Shown here in pieces: positions 36,127 through 45,166 of a stretch of DNA of 64,000 nt (positions within the stretch are counted from its first letter, which is position 1; each line of letters opens with the position of its first letter). Source of the DNA: Brevibacillus brevis NBRC 100599 (lineage in GTDB: Bacteria > Bacillota > Bacilli > Brevibacillales > Brevibacillaceae); assembly GCF_000010165.1 (NCBI RefSeq), contig NC_012491.1, positions 1,482,001-1,546,000 on the forward strand, written 5' to 3'. The notes beneath the pieces are model-generated. The model was given only the letters and a program-made list of their open reading frames with translations, was not told the DNA's origin and ran no database searches. Position numbers and translations under genes: made by a program.

Positions 36127-36153
36127 ATAGCACTCGCGAGGTGAGAGTGCTAA
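36127..36153. promoter_or_regulatory. CIRCE element (HrcA operator) upstream of htpG
   Basis: ATAGCACTC - 9 nt - GAGTGCTAA, one mismatch from the consensus TTAGCACTC-N9-GAGTGCTAA, positioned at about +3 of the promoter. It predicts HrcA repression relieved on heat shock. Confidence 0.9.
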
Positions 36154-36201
36154 TATTGAAAAAGGAATACATAAGAAGTCCGGAAGGGTGGGTATTTTTT
36201 C

Positions 36202-38082
36202 ATGGAAAAAAAGCAGTTTCAAGCAGAATCTACACGTCTGTTGGAAATGATGATCCATTCAATTTACACACAAAAGGAAATCTTTTTGCGCGAATTGATC
36301 TCTAATTCCAGTGACGCGATTGACAAAATCTACTACAAATCGCTCGTCGATGAGCAATTGGTGTTTGATAAAGAGAACTATTTTATCAAAATAGCGGTTA
36401 ACAAAGATACCAGAACTTTGACCCTGACAGATACCGGGATCGGCATGACGCAGGATGAACTGGAAAATAATCTGGGTGTCATTGCGAAGAGCGGTTCGTT
36501 GGCGTTCAAAAAAGAAAACGACGCAAAGGATGGCTACAACATCATCGGTCAATTCGGCGTAGGCTTCTACTCGGCCTTCATGGTTGCCGACAAGGTTACG
36601 GTCATCAGTAAAGCACTGGGCAGCGACACGGGGTACAAATGGGAGTCCAGCGGTGCGGATGGCTACACGATCGAGCCTTGTCACAAAGATTTGGTCGGGA
36701 CCGAAATCATTCTCGAAATCAAGGAGAATACAGAAGAAGAGAACTACGACGAGTTTTTGGAAGAGTACCGTTTAAAAGCGATTATCAAAAAGTACTCCGA
36801 CTTCATTCGTTACCCGATCAAAATGGACATTACCCAGCATAAGCCAAAAGAGGGCAGCGAAAACGAATACGAACAAGTGACGGAAGAACAAATCGTGAAC
36901 AGCATGGTTCCGATTTGGCGTAAAAATAAAAGCGAGCTGACAACAGAGGATTACGAACAGTTTTATGCGAGCAAGCATTACGGCTTCGACAAGCCGCTGG
37001 GACACATCCACATTAATGCAGATGGAGCCGTTGTTTATCAGGCGATTTTGTACATCCCGGAGAGCATGCCATTTGATTACTACTCGAAGGAGTACGAAAA
37101 AGGTTTGGAGCTGTATGCGAACGGCGTACTGATCATGAACAAATGCGCGGACCTGCTTCCAGACTACTTCAGCTTTGTTAAAGGGATGGTTGACTCCGAG
37201 AGCCTGTCGCTCAACATTTCCCGTGAGATGCTCCAGCATGACCGTCAATTGAAGCTGATTGCGAAAAACATCACGAGCAAAATCAAAAGCCAGCTCCAAA
37301 GCTTGCTGAAAACAGAGCGGGAAAAATATGAGCTGTTCTACAAGTCATTTGGCAGACAGTTGAAATACGGCATGTACAGCGACTACGGAACGCATAAAGA
37401 AACATTGCAAGACCTGCTGATGTTCTACTCTTCCAAAGAGAAAAAGCTGGTGACGCTACAAGAGTATGTAGAGAGAATGCCAGAAGATCAAAAGTACATC
37501 TACTACGCGTCCGGCGAGTCGATCGAGCGAATCGAGAAGCTGCCGCAAACTGAGCTCGTATCCGAGAAAGGCTACGAAATCCTGTACTTCACAGATGACG
37601 TCGATGAGTTCGCGATCAAAATGATGATGAACTACAAGGAAAAGGAATTCAAATCCGTATCGAGCGGGGATTTGGGAATCGAACCGGGCGAAGAAGAAAA
37701 AGCAGCCGAAGCCGAAAACGAGAACAACAAAGATCTGTTCGACTATATGGCATCGCTGCTCGAAGGAAAAGTCAAAGCTGTAAAAGCTTCCAAGCGCTTG
37801 AAGTCACACCCTGTCTGCTTGTCGACAGAGGGTGAAGTGACGATTGAAATGGAAAAAATCCTGAATGCGATGCCAAACAATCCGAGTGTGAAGGCAGACA
37901 AGGTACTGGAGATTAATGTGAACCATGCGGTGTTCCAGTCGTTGAAGGGTGCATTTGACACAGACAAGGAAAAGGTCAATTTGTATACGGCACTTCTGTA
38001 CAATCAGGCTCTCTTGATCGAAGGCTTGCCAATTCAAGACCCGGTTGAGTTTACGAACGATATTTGCAAAGTAATGGTGTAA
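36202..38082 (+). CDS. htpG: Molecular chaperone HtpG (Hsp90)
   Basis: A 626-residue Hsp90: N-terminal ATPase with [30 protein letters not shown] and [17 protein letters not shown]; middle domain with NISREMLQ; C-terminal dimerisation domain. Length is standard for bacterial HtpG. It refolds and remodels client proteins in the cytosol as an ATP-driven dimer. ATG 36202 follows GGAAGGGTGG. Monocistronic, with its own promoter, CIRCE and terminator. Confidence 0.95.
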   Translation: MEKKQFQAESTRLLEMMIHSIYTQKEIFLRELISNSSDAIDKIYYKSLVDEQLVFDKENYFIKIAVNKDTRTLTLTDTGIGMTQDELENNLGVIAKSGSLAFKKENDAKDGYNIIGQFGVGFYSAFMVADKVTVISKALGSDTGYKWESSGADGYTIEPCHKDLVGTEIILEIKENTEEENYDEFLEEYRLKAIIKKYSDFIRYPIKMDITQHKPKEGSENEYEQVTEEQIVNSMVPIWRKNKSELTTEDYEQFYASKHYGFDKPLGHIHINADGAVVYQAILYIPESMPFDYYSKEYEKGLELYANGVLIMNKCADLLPDYFSFVKGMVDSESLSLNISREMLQHDRQLKLIAKNITSKIKSQLQSLLKTEREKYELFYKSFGRQLKYGMYSDYGTHKETLQDLLMFYSSKEKKLVTLQEYVERMPEDQKYIYYASGESIERIEKLPQTELVSEKGYEILYFTDDVDEFAIKMMMNYKEKEFKSVSSGDLGIEPGEEEKAAEAENENNKDLFDYMASLLEGKVKAVKASKRLKSHPVCLSTEGEVTIEMEKILNAMPNNPSVKADKVLEINVNHAVFQSLKGAFDTDKEKVNLYTALLYNQALLIEGLPIQDPVEFTNDICKVMV

Positions 38083-38091
38083 TCACAAAAA

Positions 38092-38121
38092 AGGGGATGA
38101 GACTTGCTCATCCTCTTTTTT
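38092..38121 (+). terminator. Intrinsic terminator
   Basis: AGGGGATGAG-ACTTG-CTCATCCTCT then TTTTT. Confidence 0.88.
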
Positions 38122-38151
38122 ATGCGGAAAACGTCTAGGAGTGACAAAAAA

Positions 38152-38913
38152 CTAGTTGCTTGGCCTTGGTACATACGTGAAGATTGGATCTCTAAGCTCG
38201 AACTCATATGTTGCTCCATTCACGATTCCAACGACCTTCTCACTGTCATATAAATCGAGTAAGAAACCGGCCATTTGTTTAGCTGTATGGAACTTAGGAA
38301 CTGCACCAGCATATTCAAAGTGATCCATATCAAGGGAACGCTTCGCAAACTCGGTCTCTGTTGCAGCAGGTGCCAATACTTTTGCTTGCATGGCTGCTCC
38401 GTTCTCCCTCAATTCTTGTGCCAGACCTTCCGTAAAGGCACTAACATAGAACTTCGTCGCGCAATAGGTCACGGCGTTAGCGATGATTCTGTAACCTCCG
38501 CCTGAAGAGATATTGATGATTTGCGTTCCATTCACATGTGCATAGTCACGAGCATAACGAGAAGATAGAATCGTTAGTGCTTCAATATTCAAGTGAAGCA
38601 TGGACTCAATTTTATTCAAATCTTGTTCCCCGACAGAAGCAAAGTTTCCAAACCCTGCATTGTTAATCCAGGTCTCAATCTCATAATCCTTTAGACTGTC
38701 GTAAAAGTCATGAACATTTGCGCGCACACTTAAGTCAACTGTCCGAATGACCACATCCAATTTTGCGTTGATTTCAGCCACTTTTGATTGGAGCTTTTCT
38801 AATTCCTCTGTTCGACGAGCTGCTAAAATTAAGTTTTTTCCACGAGCAGCAAATGCCAGAGCGGTTTCAAAACCAATTCCTGAGCTTGCTCCCGTAATGA
38901 CCGTATAATTCAT
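38152..38913 (-). CDS. Short-chain dehydrogenase/reductase
   Basis: A 253-residue classical SDR: TGASSGIG cofactor motif (residues 7-14), NNAGFG, catalytic Ser in INISSGGGY and YCATK (Tyr/Lys). The RR after strand 2 (LAARRTEEL) suggests NADP(H). Substrate unknown. It is driven from a MerR-type promoter shared with the divergent regulator at 39028. RBS CAGGAGGG precedes ATG 38913. Confidence 0.87.
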   Translation of the reverse strand: MNYTVITGASSGIGFETALAFAARGKNLILAARRTEELEKLQSKVAEINAKLDVVIRTVDLSVRANVHDFYDSLKDYEIETWINNAGFGNFASVGEQDLNKIESMLHLNIEALTILSSRYARDYAHVNGTQIINISSGGGYRIIANAVTYCATKFYVSAFTEGLAQELRENGAAMQAKVLAPAATETEFAKRSLDMDHFEYAGAVPKFHTAKQMAGFLLDLYDSEKVVGIVNGATYEFELRDPIFTYVPRPSN

Positions 38914-38968
38914 GTATATCCCTCCTGAATTTATTCAATAGCTTCCATGGAGATGGAATGTTTCATTG

Positions 38969-38999
38969 AGTATACAGATTAGAGTAAACTCTAAGTCAA
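38969..38999 (-). promoter_or_regulatory. MerR-type promoter with 19-bp spacer and operator
   Basis: Reverse strand: TTGACT (38999-38994), 19 nt, TATACT (38974-38969). The spacer holds the perfect inverted repeat TTAGAGT-AA-ACTCTAA (38979-38994). An overlong spacer with a central palindrome is the hallmark of promoters untwisted by MerR-family activators. Confidence 0.82.
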
Positions 39000-39027
39000 G
39001 GGTGTAAAAACTATTCGGAGGGTTCTC

Positions 39028-39405
39028 ATGCGCAAGATTGGTGAAGTGGCACATCTATTAGGGATAAGCACACATACGCTGCGGTATTATGAAAAGGAAA
39101 AAATAATGATTCCGGATCGCGATGAAAGCGGTGACAGGCGATATAGCGATTCGCATATTCAATGGCTGCGATTTGTTATCAAGTTAAAAGAAACGCAAAT
39201 GCCTATCTCGAAAATCAAGAAGTACGCTTCCCTGTTTTTAGAAGGAGAACATACTGCCTCAGCTCGATTGAGTCTTTTAGAAGATCATAAACATTATATT
39301 GAGCAACAAATAAAAACTTTAATCGATGTGGATGGTATGCTAGAGCGTAAAATTGTTGCTTACAAAGATTTCATCAGTAAAACCGAGCAGCCAAAGCACA
39401 GGTAG
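39028..39405 (+). CDS. MerR-family transcriptional regulator
   Basis: A 125-residue regulator: HTH IGEVAHLLGISTHTLRYYEKEKIM, wing RRYSDSHIQWLRFVIKLKETQMPI, then a coiled-coil dimerisation helix. There is no Cys cluster, so a small-molecule rather than metal inducer is likely. Divergent from the SDR gene and adjacent to the 19-bp-spacer promoter it should control. RBS GGAGGG precedes ATG 39028. Confidence 0.87.
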   Translation: MRKIGEVAHLLGISTHTLRYYEKEKIMIPDRDESGDRRYSDSHIQWLRFVIKLKETQMPISKIKKYASLFLEGEHTASARLSLLEDHKHYIEQQIKTLIDVDGMLERKIVAYKDFISKTEQPKHR

Positions 39406-39469
39406 ACTAAGCTCCATTGCACGCGTGCATGGAAACAAGCAGGCTTGTGGAAGATGGATTCATGGATAG

Positions 39470-39503
39470 AAAAAACCTTGAGTGAGGCTTCAAGGTTTTT
39501 TTT
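39470..39503. terminator. Bidirectional terminator
   Basis: AAAAACCTTGA ... TCAAGGTTTTTTTT, overlapping the stop of the convergent DUF5701 gene. Confidence 0.8.
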
Positions 39504-40125
39504 CGTCCAAACGAGCTTGGCAGGAAGCTGAACCGAGCCACGTATGAGGATTGCCGGCCCAGCACCAGCCTAGCTTCGGTTTATTTTCGCTGATCCACAT
39601 GGCTGTCACGCGTCGGTCGCCACAACGAGAGCCGAGCAGAGAAAAGCCGTTGTTTTTCTTTACCCGATCCGGGAAGTGAGTGATCAGGGCAATCCCTTCC
39701 TCCAGCGTGAGCGGAGAACGCTGTTGCTCCAAGAGGATGGGCATCGCGTCATTCGGAGTGATGTTCAGCGTCTCATTTCCTGTATCAATTCCGGTCATCA
39801 GGTAAGCCATTCCTGTAGGAATCTCGATGCTTTCGATGGGTGTAAATCGCCGGATTTCTTCTGCATCCATGACACTGAAGCCAGCTTTCTTTTTCCGCTC
39901 GATTGCTTGCATCGCTTTTTCTCCGTCGAACCAATCGCCTTTTACCACGAGAACAAAAGGGATAAGGCCCTCCTGCTGTTCGTCTTCTTGAATGGGAAGA
40001 GCTTCTGCCAGTGGTTGCAGCGGGACCAGACTTTTCCTGAACTCTTCTGCTGTCATGCCCGCCATTTCAGGATAGCCCTTTTGAATGAGTGTTGTTAGTT
40101 GCCGTTCGAATTCTGCTCTGTGCAT
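39490..40125 (-). CDS. DUF5701 family protein
   Basis: A 211-residue soluble protein. The sequence PFVLVVKGDWFDGEKAMQAI, PTGMAYLMTGIDTGNETLNITPNDAM and RSPLTLEEGIALITHFPD, then the Cys/Trp-rich end GWCWAGNPHTWLGSASC, agrees with DUF5701. No catalytic residues are known for the family. RBS GAGGCG 9 nt before ATG 40125. Function unknown. Confidence 0.7.
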   Translation of the reverse strand: MHRAEFERQLTTLIQKGYPEMAGMTAEEFRKSLVPLQPLAEALPIQEDEQQEGLIPFVLVVKGDWFDGEKAMQAIERKKKAGFSVMDAEEIRRFTPIESIEIPTGMAYLMTGIDTGNETLNITPNDAMPILLEQQRSPLTLEEGIALITHFPDRVKKNNGFSLLGSRCGDRRVTAMWISENKPKLGWCWAGNPHTWLGSASCQARLDEKKP

Positions 40126-40286
40126 GGGTTAATGCGCCTCCCTCCACTTTTCACATTCATCTTACAACATTCGTGCTAATTCAAAGGTTTTTCCAAAATA
40201 AAAGGAATAAAGCAAATTTCGGTTGAAGTAACTTTACAACTTAGCTTTAATCTTGATGGAAGAAAATCGGAAGGAGGCTGTCTGCC

Positions 40287-40994
40287 ATACGCCCTATTGA
40301 TATTGCACGTAAGCTGAAGCTGAGTACAAGCGCCTTGCGAAATTATGAAGCACATGGGCTGGTTCCGCCTGTAGAGCGGTCAGCGAGCGGCTACCGGAAA
40401 TATACGGAGGAACACGTCGCTTATTTTACCTGTATTCAAGCCATGTCTCCTGGCTTTGGGATGGATGTGACGGCGCAGGTGATGCGGCTGATCCAGGATA
40501 AACAGTTGCAGGCTGCTCTGTGGCTTGTGAATGAGGTACAGGCTAATTTGCAGAGGGATAAGCAGTTAGCGGAACGAAATTTGGCGATGCTTGAAGACGG
40601 CCGAGCAGGTAAGGTGGAGGAAGCTGGAATCAGCGAATGGATGACGATTGGAGAAGTAGCAACCATGACTTCTCTGCCCAGCTCAACCATCCGCCACTGG
40701 GAAAAGGTTGGACTTATTACGACTTCCCGCGATGAGAAAAATGGCTATCGTCTTTTCAATCGCTCGCAAATCCGTAAAATCATGCTGCTTCGTACGCTGC
40801 GACCTGCTGTCTATTCTTTATCGGTTGTGGAGTTAAAGGAAGCCATTGCGAGCATGAACGAAGAGGATGTAAAAGAGGCTCGAAACATCGCTTTGGAAAC
40901 GCTGCGCTATCTGGATCAGATGAATCTCGTACAAACACGTGGGGTTTTCTATTTCTATCAATTAGGCAAAGTGGTTCAGTTGGTCGAAGAATAG
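40287..40994 (+). CDS. Tandem-HTH MerR-family regulator with ATA start
   Basis: An approximately 235-residue protein with two MerR-type HTH modules: one at the N-terminus (RPIDIARKLKLSTSALRNYE, then GYRKYTEEHVAYF) and a second around residues 125-185 (MTIGEVATMTSLPSSTIRHW...GYRLFNRSQIRKI). AAGGAGG (40271-40277) is followed 9 nt later by ATA at exactly the place where homologues begin MRPIDIA. No ATG, GTG or TTG in frame lies between the SD and the HTH; the next usable start, TTG 40335, would delete most of the first HTH. Either rare ATA initiation or a start-loss mutation. Confidence 0.7.
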   Translation: MRPIDIARKLKLSTSALRNYEAHGLVPPVERSASGYRKYTEEHVAYFTCIQAMSPGFGMDVTAQVMRLIQDKQLQAALWLVNEVQANLQRDKQLAERNLAMLEDGRAGKVEEAGISEWMTIGEVATMTSLPSSTIRHWEKVGLITTSRDEKNGYRLFNRSQIRKIMLLRTLRPAVYSLSVVELKEAIASMNEEDVKEARNIALETLRYLDQMNLVQTRGVFYFYQLGKVVQLVEE

Positions 40995-41004
40995 GGTAGC
41001 GAAA

Positions 41005-41041
41005 AGAGAAAACCCTCTTCTGCTCATTCGCAAAAGAGGGG
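41005..41041 (-). terminator. Terminator of adenine deaminase
   Basis: Reverse strand CCCTCTT ... AAGAGGG then TTTTCTCTTTT. It lies between convergent genes. Confidence 0.7.
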
Positions 41042-41050
41042 ATGTCATCG

Positions 41051-42880
41051 TTATTCCACAAACAGTGATACTCGCTCAAATCCTGCATCTGAAATGCGAA
41101 TCAAGCCTGTATCCGATATGTGCAATGTCGGTATGACGACCAGAGCAAGCAAAGACAATGTCATAAAGGCGTAGTTCATCGTGCAGCCAGCCTTCACCAA
41201 GGCTTGGCTAATCTCCATGGACTGCTGGACAACTGTTTCATAAGGCTCGGTCGACATCAGTCCAGCTAAACGCAGCGGAAGCTCCACCATTTCGCCGTCT
41301 CCAGTCACGACAGCGATACCACCTTGCATGCTGATCACAGCATTGGCTGCTTGTGCCATCCGCTCATCATCGTTTCCGATGACAAGCACGTTATGGCAGT
41401 CATGGGCGACAGTCATGGCAATCGCTGCTGGCTGGTTAAATCCGACATTGCCGACAATCCCGATGCCAGAGCCGCCTGTTTTCCCATGGCGTTCGAAAAC
41501 AGCCATTTTGCACAAGGTACTCTCGGGCGTAATCTGGAGCTCGCCATTTGCGACAGCCACATCGACAAACACTTCTTCCGTCTCTACGTGATTTTCGCGG
41601 ACAACTGCGACGCGTGTCTTGATCGTCCCGGACGGAACGGGGGTCTTGATGATGAAGTCAGATGGAGTGAGCTCAGCCTTGATTTTCACAGAGTTGATGG
41701 CAAACTCAGGGTAAGGGAACGGAGAAAGCTCGAGCGTCATTTCACCGTTTTCCGCCACTACTTCACCGCGTGCGATCGTCGTCACGACATTTACATCAGC
41801 CAGATTCCCGTCGAGCAAAATGATATCGGCGATGATACCCGGTGCGATCGAACCTACATCTCGTGCGACACCGAATCGTTCTGCTGTATTAATGGTCGCC
41901 ATCTGGAAGGCAGTCACAGGCTTGACTCCTTGCGAGATCGCATGTCTGACGATGAAGTTCATATGACCTTCTTCTTTCAACGAATCACAGATGCGGTCAT
42001 CGGACACGAGCATCATCCGGCGGGAGTCAATGCCCTGTTCGGTGTGTGCCTTGATCGTTGCCGCAACATCGTGCCAGGCTGAGCCGCGGCGCATTTTGGC
42101 ATACATGCCAAGGCGTACCCGCTGTGCGACATCTTCGCTGGTCACACACTCATGGTCGCCGGTTACACCCGCAGCGGCATAAGCAGCCAGACGCGGATCA
42201 CTTGACGGCCATGTATAGTGACCATCCACTACTTTTCCTGCCCGAAGTGTCGCTTGAATTTCTCCAATCATTTTCGGGTCCCCGTACACAACACCAGGGA
42301 AATTCATGACTTCTCCGAGTGCGATCATATCGGGTCCCCAGCTCAATGCTTCCGCGACCTCGGCTGGTCCGAATTCTGCCCCAGCCGTTTCAAAAGAAGC
42401 ATCCGTTGAAGGGACGCAGGAAGCGACCTGCATGTAAGCAGCCATCGGGGTTTGTCTCGCCTCATCCAGCATGATTCGCAAACCGGGTAGACCGAGAACA
42501 TTCGAGATCTCATGCGCGTCGAAAAAGCCGCCTGTCGTTCCGAGCGGCAATACCGCATTGGCGAACTGCGTCACGGACAGCATGCTGCTTTCGATATGAC
42601 AGTGCCCGTCTAACAGTCCTGGTGCCATATACTTTCCTTTTGCATCGATGATCGTGGTGGATTCATCCGTCATTCCTTCCACAAAAGGACCGACATAGGC
42701 GATACGGGTGCCAACAACAGCGATGGACATATTCGGCAAGATTTCACCGGAGAGAACATTGACGAGAGTGCCGTTATGGATGAAGAGGGTCGCTTTTTTC
42801 TCCCCTCTGGAAAAGGCAACGAGATCAGGAATGCAATCTGCGAGTGGAGGTCTTGCAAAGGACGAATGTTGCTGTGTCAT
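41051..42880 (-). CDS. ade: Adenine deaminase
   Basis: A 609-residue amidohydrolase-superfamily enzyme: composite domain LFIHNGTLVNVLSGEILPN, PGLLDGHCHIESSMLS (metal ligands HCHIESS), the FFDAHEISNVLG and GDHECVTSED motifs, and the C-terminal GGIAVVTGDGEMVELPLRLAGLMS block typical of bacterial adenine deaminase (AdeC type). It converts adenine to hypoxanthine and ammonia in purine salvage. ATG 42880 follows GAGGTG by 9 nt; the in-frame GTG 42892 is part of that SD. No purine riboswitch is seen upstream. Confidence 0.92.
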   Translation of the reverse strand: MTQQHSSFARPPLADCIPDLVAFSRGEKKATLFIHNGTLVNVLSGEILPNMSIAVVGTRIAYVGPFVEGMTDESTTIIDAKGKYMAPGLLDGHCHIESSMLSVTQFANAVLPLGTTGGFFDAHEISNVLGLPGLRIMLDEARQTPMAAYMQVASCVPSTDASFETAGAEFGPAEVAEALSWGPDMIALGEVMNFPGVVYGDPKMIGEIQATLRAGKVVDGHYTWPSSDPRLAAYAAAGVTGDHECVTSEDVAQRVRLGMYAKMRRGSAWHDVAATIKAHTEQGIDSRRMMLVSDDRICDSLKEEGHMNFIVRHAISQGVKPVTAFQMATINTAERFGVARDVGSIAPGIIADIILLDGNLADVNVVTTIARGEVVAENGEMTLELSPFPYPEFAINSVKIKAELTPSDFIIKTPVPSGTIKTRVAVVRENHVETEEVFVDVAVANGELQITPESTLCKMAVFERHGKTGGSGIGIVGNVGFNQPAAIAMTVAHDCHNVLVIGNDDERMAQAANAVISMQGGIAVVTGDGEMVELPLRLAGLMSTEPYETVVQQSMEISQALVKAGCTMNYAFMTLSLLALVVIPTLHISDTGLIRISDAGFERVSLFVE

Positions 42881-42988
42881 GTTTACTATCACCTCATGCT
42901 GGATTTGGTTTTTTACATATCGTACACATCGGAGGCGAAGGAAGCTAGTTTTCTCTTAGAAAAATTTTTGAAAAAGAGGGTGCAGTGG

Positions 42989-43330
42989 ATGACGAGAGTA
43001 AAAGTCAAATACCTAAAAATATCGTCCTACCTAAAGCTGTGCGTAGGCGCTGGGGTTTCAATTGGGATTTTGGATGGGGCCTTCCGTTTTTTATTATTAC
43101 TCGTAATGGGGCAGTTGAGCACTTCGGAAGCATTGCTATTCAGTATGCAGGTAAAGGGATGGATAGCGGGAATTTTGCAGTTGCTTTCTGTACCGTTGCT
43201 GTATGGGGTGGGTACAGTCTTGTTTGGCTGCGTCTCCTATTTTCCGTTTATGTACTACCTAAAATGCAAGAAGGGGCTTGTGATCGAAGGGGTATTTGAA
43301 GGGGATTATCACGAGGACATACCAAAATAA
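42989..43330 (+). CDS. Small hypothetical membrane protein
   Basis: A 113-residue protein with two or three predicted membrane segments (about 14-40 and 53-85) and a short acidic tail. GAGGGTG lies 6 nt before ATG 42989. The frame remains open upstream into the ade promoter region, but that extension overlaps antisense ade and lacks an RBS. I do not recognise the family. The C-terminal EGVFEGDYHEDIPK is polar and probably cytoplasmic. Confidence 0.55.
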   Translation: MTRVKVKYLKISSYLKLCVGAGVSIGILDGAFRFLLLLVMGQLSTSEALLFSMQVKGWIAGILQLLSVPLLYGVGTVLFGCVSYFPFMYYLKCKKGLVIEGVFEGDYHEDIPK

Positions 43331-43332
43331 AG

Positions 43333-43377
43333 CACCTCCCATTTTCACCGTTGTTGAAAGTGAAAACAGGAGGCACT
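43333..43377. terminator. Bidirectional terminator
   Basis: CACCTCC.ATTTTCAC ... GTGAAAA..GGAGG stem between the small membrane protein and the convergent permease; on the reverse strand it is followed by TTTATTTT. Confidence 0.7.
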
Positions 43378-43379
43378 GC

Positions 43380-44750
43380 TTAGTGTTCTGCTACCTCTAT
43401 TTCATTTGTCTTTGTTTTCCGCAGTTTGTAAATCGCAACGAGTAAAATAAACCACACAGGTGTGATGAACAAGGCGACTCGTGTATCTTCCGCGAGAGCC
43501 AGCACGACCAGAATGAAGGCCAGGAATGCCAGGATCAGGTAGTTGGCAAACGGATAGAGCGGCATTTTAAACGAATTCGCTTTTGCTAAATCTGGTCTCG
43601 TTTTGCGATATTTCAAATGACAGATGACGGTAATTCCCCAAATAAAGATAAAGCAAACGGTCGAAACGCTAGTGATCAGTGTAAATACGCCTTCTGGCAT
43701 GACGTAATTCAAGACAACGGCGATAAGGATAACAATCGTCGAAAAGAGGAGTGCATTTGCCGGAACCTTATTGGCAGTCAGTTTGGTAAGGGGCACAGGT
43801 GCATTCTTTTCTTTGGCAAGGGAGTAGACCATACGGCTTGTACTGAAAATGGCGCTATTACATGCGGAAGCGGCAGATGTCAGTACGACAAAGTTAACGA
43901 TACCGGCAGCGGCTGCAATGCCAATCGCTGCGAAGACCTGCACAAACGGACTCTCTAACGGGTTGATCGCGTTCCAAGGATAAATGCTCATGATGACGAT
44001 GAGTGCGCCAACATAGAAAATCAAAATCCGAATCGGGATTTGGTTAATCGCTTTTGGAATGACTCGTTTTGGGTCTTCTGTTTCACCGGCTGTCAGACCG
44101 ACGAGCTCGATTCCAACAAATGCGAACACGACCATCTGGAAGGAGAGAAGGAACCCATTGAAGCCGTTCGGGAACATACCGCCATGACTCCAGAGATTGG
44201 TGAAGCTGGACGCACCAGCATTCGTAGAAAAGCCCTTGATGATCATGAAAATGCCGACAAAAATCAGAGCGAGAATCGCGATGACCTTAACCAGCGCGAA
44301 CCAAAATTCCATTTCTCCAAAAAGCTTCACGGTCGCCAGGTTCATGATTAACAAAATCACGAGGGCGATTAAGCCTGGCATCCACTGCGGTATTTCCGGA
44401 AACCAAAATTGCGTATAAAGACCAACAGCTGTCAGGTCGGCCATGGCGATGGAAATCCAGCAAAACCAGTAAGTCCAGCCCGTGACAAATGCGGCCATAT
44501 TCCCCAAATAGTCTTTGACGAAATCCACAAAAGAATGGTAGTTCAAATTGCTCAAGAGGAGCTCCCCGAGTGAGCGCATGATTAAAAAGCAGATGATGCC
44601 TGTAATCAAGTAAGCAAATAAGATGGATGGGCCGGCCAAATGAATCGATTTTCCTGCGCCCAAAAATAATCCTGTTCCGATTGCTCCGCCGATCGCGATA
44701 AGTTGTACGTGTCTGTTTTTCAGACCTCTCTCCAATTTTTGATCCTGCAT
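43380..44750 (-). CDS. Amino-acid permease (APC superfamily, AAT family)
   Basis: A 456-residue 12-helix transporter. It opens LERGLKNRHVQLIAIGGAIGTGLFLGAGKSI, the amino-acid-transporter-family signature, and has the FAFVGIELVGLTAGETEDP motif of helix 6. The overall sequence resembles D-serine/D-alanine/glycine or GABA permeases; specificity cannot be fixed. ATG 44750 follows GAGGTG by 6 nt; GTG 44759 is in frame but overlaps that SD. Confidence 0.87.
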   Translation of the reverse strand: MQDQKLERGLKNRHVQLIAIGGAIGTGLFLGAGKSIHLAGPSILFAYLITGIICFLIMRSLGELLLSNLNYHSFVDFVKDYLGNMAAFVTGWTYWFCWISIAMADLTAVGLYTQFWFPEIPQWMPGLIALVILLIMNLATVKLFGEMEFWFALVKVIAILALIFVGIFMIIKGFSTNAGASSFTNLWSHGGMFPNGFNGFLLSFQMVVFAFVGIELVGLTAGETEDPKRVIPKAINQIPIRILIFYVGALIVIMSIYPWNAINPLESPFVQVFAAIGIAAAAGIVNFVVLTSAASACNSAIFSTSRMVYSLAKEKNAPVPLTKLTANKVPANALLFSTIVILIAVVLNYVMPEGVFTLITSVSTVCFIFIWGITVICHLKYRKTRPDLAKANSFKMPLYPFANYLILAFLAFILVVLALAEDTRVALFITPVWFILLVAIYKLRKTKTNEIEVAEH

Positions 44751-44967
44751 ACGATCCACCTCTCTCTATTTTTAGTTAGTTTTTAATTTTTAGATTTTTA
44801 CCAAACAGATAATGTTCATATTAACATAACTATTGTTGTTTCACATATGTTTATTTATTTTTATAGAAAAAAAGCTTTTAATTATGAACGAGATAGGAAC
44901 ATTTTGGAAGTGTTGGCTTTTTTAAACAAAGGCCGCACTTTTTTTGTATTTCAGAAAAAAGAAGATA
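44751..44967. other. AT-rich intergenic stretch
   Basis: The left part of a roughly 415-bp gap. No ORF with an RBS and no clear hairpin was found. It presumably carries the reverse-strand permease promoter. The right part holds the MntR-controlled promoter listed separately. Confidence 0.5.
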
Positions 44968-45012
44968 TTGACATGAGAATGGAAATCATTTAATTTTGCA
45001 TTAAGGAAACTT
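44968..45012 (+). promoter_or_regulatory. Promoter with MntR-type box
   Basis: TTGACA (44968-44973), 17 nt, TAATTT (44991-44996). Overlapping the -10 and start site is a sequence (44992-45012) containing TTTTGCATTAAGGAAACTT, which closely resembles the MntR operators of B. subtilis mntABCD and mntH. It predicts Mn-MntR repression of the downstream ABC operon. Confidence 0.78.
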
Positions 45013-45166
45013 TTTTATACATAACCACATTAGTTTTCTTGAGTAAATATTATTGGTACAAGACTACATTGTTGTGTGTAGGCATATATGCAGATAGGAA
45101 TTACCCGTTTCACCATCGTTTTCTGGACGGGATCATACAACGGGCTATCATTTGGAGGGAAGAAGC

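Noticed and set aside
41324..42082. 252-residue plus-strand ORF inside adenine deaminase
   Set aside because: Antisense shadow of the conserved ade gene; Cys/His-rich low-complexity translation, no RBS.
44968..45012. Zur box for zinc regulation
   Set aside because: The AATTTTGCATTAAGGAAAC sequence fits MntR sites better than the TCGTAAT-type Zur palindrome.
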